A stretch of DNA of 23,473 nucleotides from RFTU01 sp046094505 (lineage in GTDB: Bacteria > Pseudomonadota > Gammaproteobacteria > Burkholderiales > Burkholderiaceae_C): positions 1 through 23,473 of the forward strand of contig JBJTHN010000018.1 in assembly GCA_046094505.1 (NCBI GenBank). The letters are read 5' to 3'. A program made the translations under genes and the position numbers. The notes beneath the pieces are model-generated. The model did not search any database. It saw nothing but the letters and a program-made list of their open reading frames with translations, and was not told the origin of the DNA. This document shows, piece after piece, positions 22,583 to 23,473 of the stretch; position 1 is the stretch's first letter, and each line of letters begins with the position of its first letter.

Positions 22583-23473
22583 TCGCCTGTGCGGGTGGGC
22601 GCTGATGCGGCGCCTGCCTGTTTTTTTGGCTTTCGCCCTTACCGCTGGGGCAGCCTCCGCACAAGTCCTGCCTGGCCTGGGCCGCCCCGCTACGCCCAAG
22701 GAAATCGCGGCCTGGGACATCGATGTGCGCCCCGACTTCAAGGGTCTGCCCAAGGGCGCCGGCACGGTGGCGCACGGCCAGGACATTTGGGAAGCCAAGT
22801 GCGCGTCCTGCCACGGTGTCTTCGGTGAATCCAACGAGGTGTTCTCGCCGCTGATCGGCGGCACCACGCCTAAGGACATCGAAACCGGCCGTGTGGCCCG
22901 CCTGGCAGACGGGTCATTTCCCGGGCGCACCACGCTGATGAGGGTGCCCACGGTGGCCACGCTGTGGGATTACATCAACCGGGCCATGCCGTGGAACGCG
23001 CCGAAGTCGCTGAAGGTCGACGAGGTGTATGCGGTGACCGCCTTCATGCTGAACCTGGGCGGCATCGTGCCGGACAACTTCACGCTGTCTGACCAGACTA
23101 TCCGCGATGTGCAGAACCGCATGCCCAACCGCAAGGGCATGACGACCGATCACGCCATGTGGCCCGGCAAGGGGCTGACCAGCGGGCGGCTGGATGTGAA
23201 GGCGGTGGCTTGCATGAACAACTGCGCGACCGAGGCCTCGGTGGCCTCCATGCTGCCCGACCACGCCCGCAACGCGCACGGCAATCTGGCCGAGCAGAAC
23301 CGGATCGTGGGGGCGCAGCGCGGTGCTGACACCACGCGGCCAGCCGACTCGGGCCCAGATGCCAAGCTGCCGGCAGCCCCCACCCGGGCCACCGCTCAAG
23401 CCGCCGCTGCCCCCGCGGGGCCGGACATCAACGGCATGCTGGCCAAGAACACCTGTACCGCCTGCCACGCGAT
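22566..23473 (+). CDS. soxD: SoxD, dihaem cytochrome c subunit of sulfane dehydrogenase (partial, runs off window)
   Basis: The first 302 codons of the dihaem cytochrome c partner of SoxC are present; it takes electrons from the Mo site. ATG 22566 overlaps the soxC end by 17 bases and follows GGGAGGT, giving a short n-region before a signal peptide ending AGAASAQ. ATG 22605 (MRRLPVFLAF) is an alternative start with a more usual signal length. The first haem motif CASCH is at residues 79-83. SoxD-type segments are WDIDVRPDFKGLP, MPWNAPKSL and TDHAMWPGKGL. An Ala/Pro-rich linker leads to a second haem motif CTACH, with which the window ends. The protein is truncated only by the window edge. soxYZ, soxAX and soxB would be expected beyond it. 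Confidence 0.94.
   Translation, partial: MFSSPDRLCGWALMRRLPVFLAFALTAGAASAQVLPGLGRPATPKEIAAWDIDVRPDFKGLPKGAGTVAHGQDIWEAKCASCHGVFGESNEVFSPLIGGTTPKDIETGRVARLADGSFPGRTTLMRVPTVATLWDYINRAMPWNAPKSLKVDEVYAVTAFMLNLGGIVPDNFTLSDQTIRDVQNRMPNRKGMTTDHAMWPGKGLTSGRLDVKAVACMNNCATEASVASMLPDHARNAHGNLAEQNRIVGAQRGADTTRPADSGPDAKLPAAPTRATAQAAAAPAGPDINGMLAKNTCTACHA

Noticed and set aside
1..23473. CRISPR arrays, tRNA genes, insertion sequences or prophage genes
   Set aside because: No regularly spaced repeats, no tRNA-like cloverleaf and no transposase, integrase or phage motifs were seen while reading the window.

Overview
The window looks like chromosomal DNA of a GC-rich betaproteobacterium (Burkholderiales, probably Comamonadaceae or a close relative). 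It has the gene set of a facultative sulfur-oxidising autotroph: Calvin-cycle genes with a divergent CbbR, a Sox thiosulfate-oxidation locus, a sulfur dioxygenase and YeeE/YedE thiosulfate-type importers. The taxonomic call is inferred from protein resemblance recalled from memory, not from a database search. I saw no tRNA, rRNA, CRISPR, transposase or phage gene.

Left part (1-6250), housekeeping and proteolysis. An exported M13 peptidase (-) is divergent from a tiny AmpG-type permease remnant and an exported M48 metalloprotease (+). Then come a glyoxalase II-like hydrolase (-), a broken Hsp20 gene (-), a GDT1-family cation transporter (+) and an exported dienelactone-hydrolase-like protein (+).

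Middle part (6250-14510), nitrogen and carbon metabolism. An Lrp/AsnC regulator (-) is divergent from a two-gene lysine catabolic operon: L-lysine 6-dehydrogenase-like, then an ALDH7-type aminoadipate-semialdehyde dehydrogenase. A predicted exported, lipidated cyanophycinase and a nitroreductase follow on the minus strand. Next is cbbR (-), divergent from cbbF-cbbP (+).

Right part (14511-23473), redox, metals and sulfur. A small monohaem cytochrome c, a decayed membrane-anchored TlpA-type thioredoxin gene and a PCu(A)C copper chaperone lie on the plus strand. They face a ferric-iron binding protein (-) with a clear Fur box. The sulfur block follows: YeeE/YedE-YeeE/YedE-SulP on the minus strand, divergent from a persulfide-dioxygenase-type metallo-beta-lactamase and soxC-soxD (+). 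soxD runs off the right edge, exactly at its second haem motif.

The most unusual feature is that three genes (ampG-like, hsp20 and tlpA-like) appear to keep their true start and true C-terminal end but have lost interior pieces, four deletions in all, with the surrounding genes intact. Either this genome carries an unusual series of clean intragenic deletions or the assembly dropped short blocks; the sequence alone cannot decide. I did not find an obviously new multi-gene system. The best functional leads are the divergent sulfur import/oxidation promoter with a possible shared operator, and the pairing of an exported cyanophycinase with lysine catabolism.
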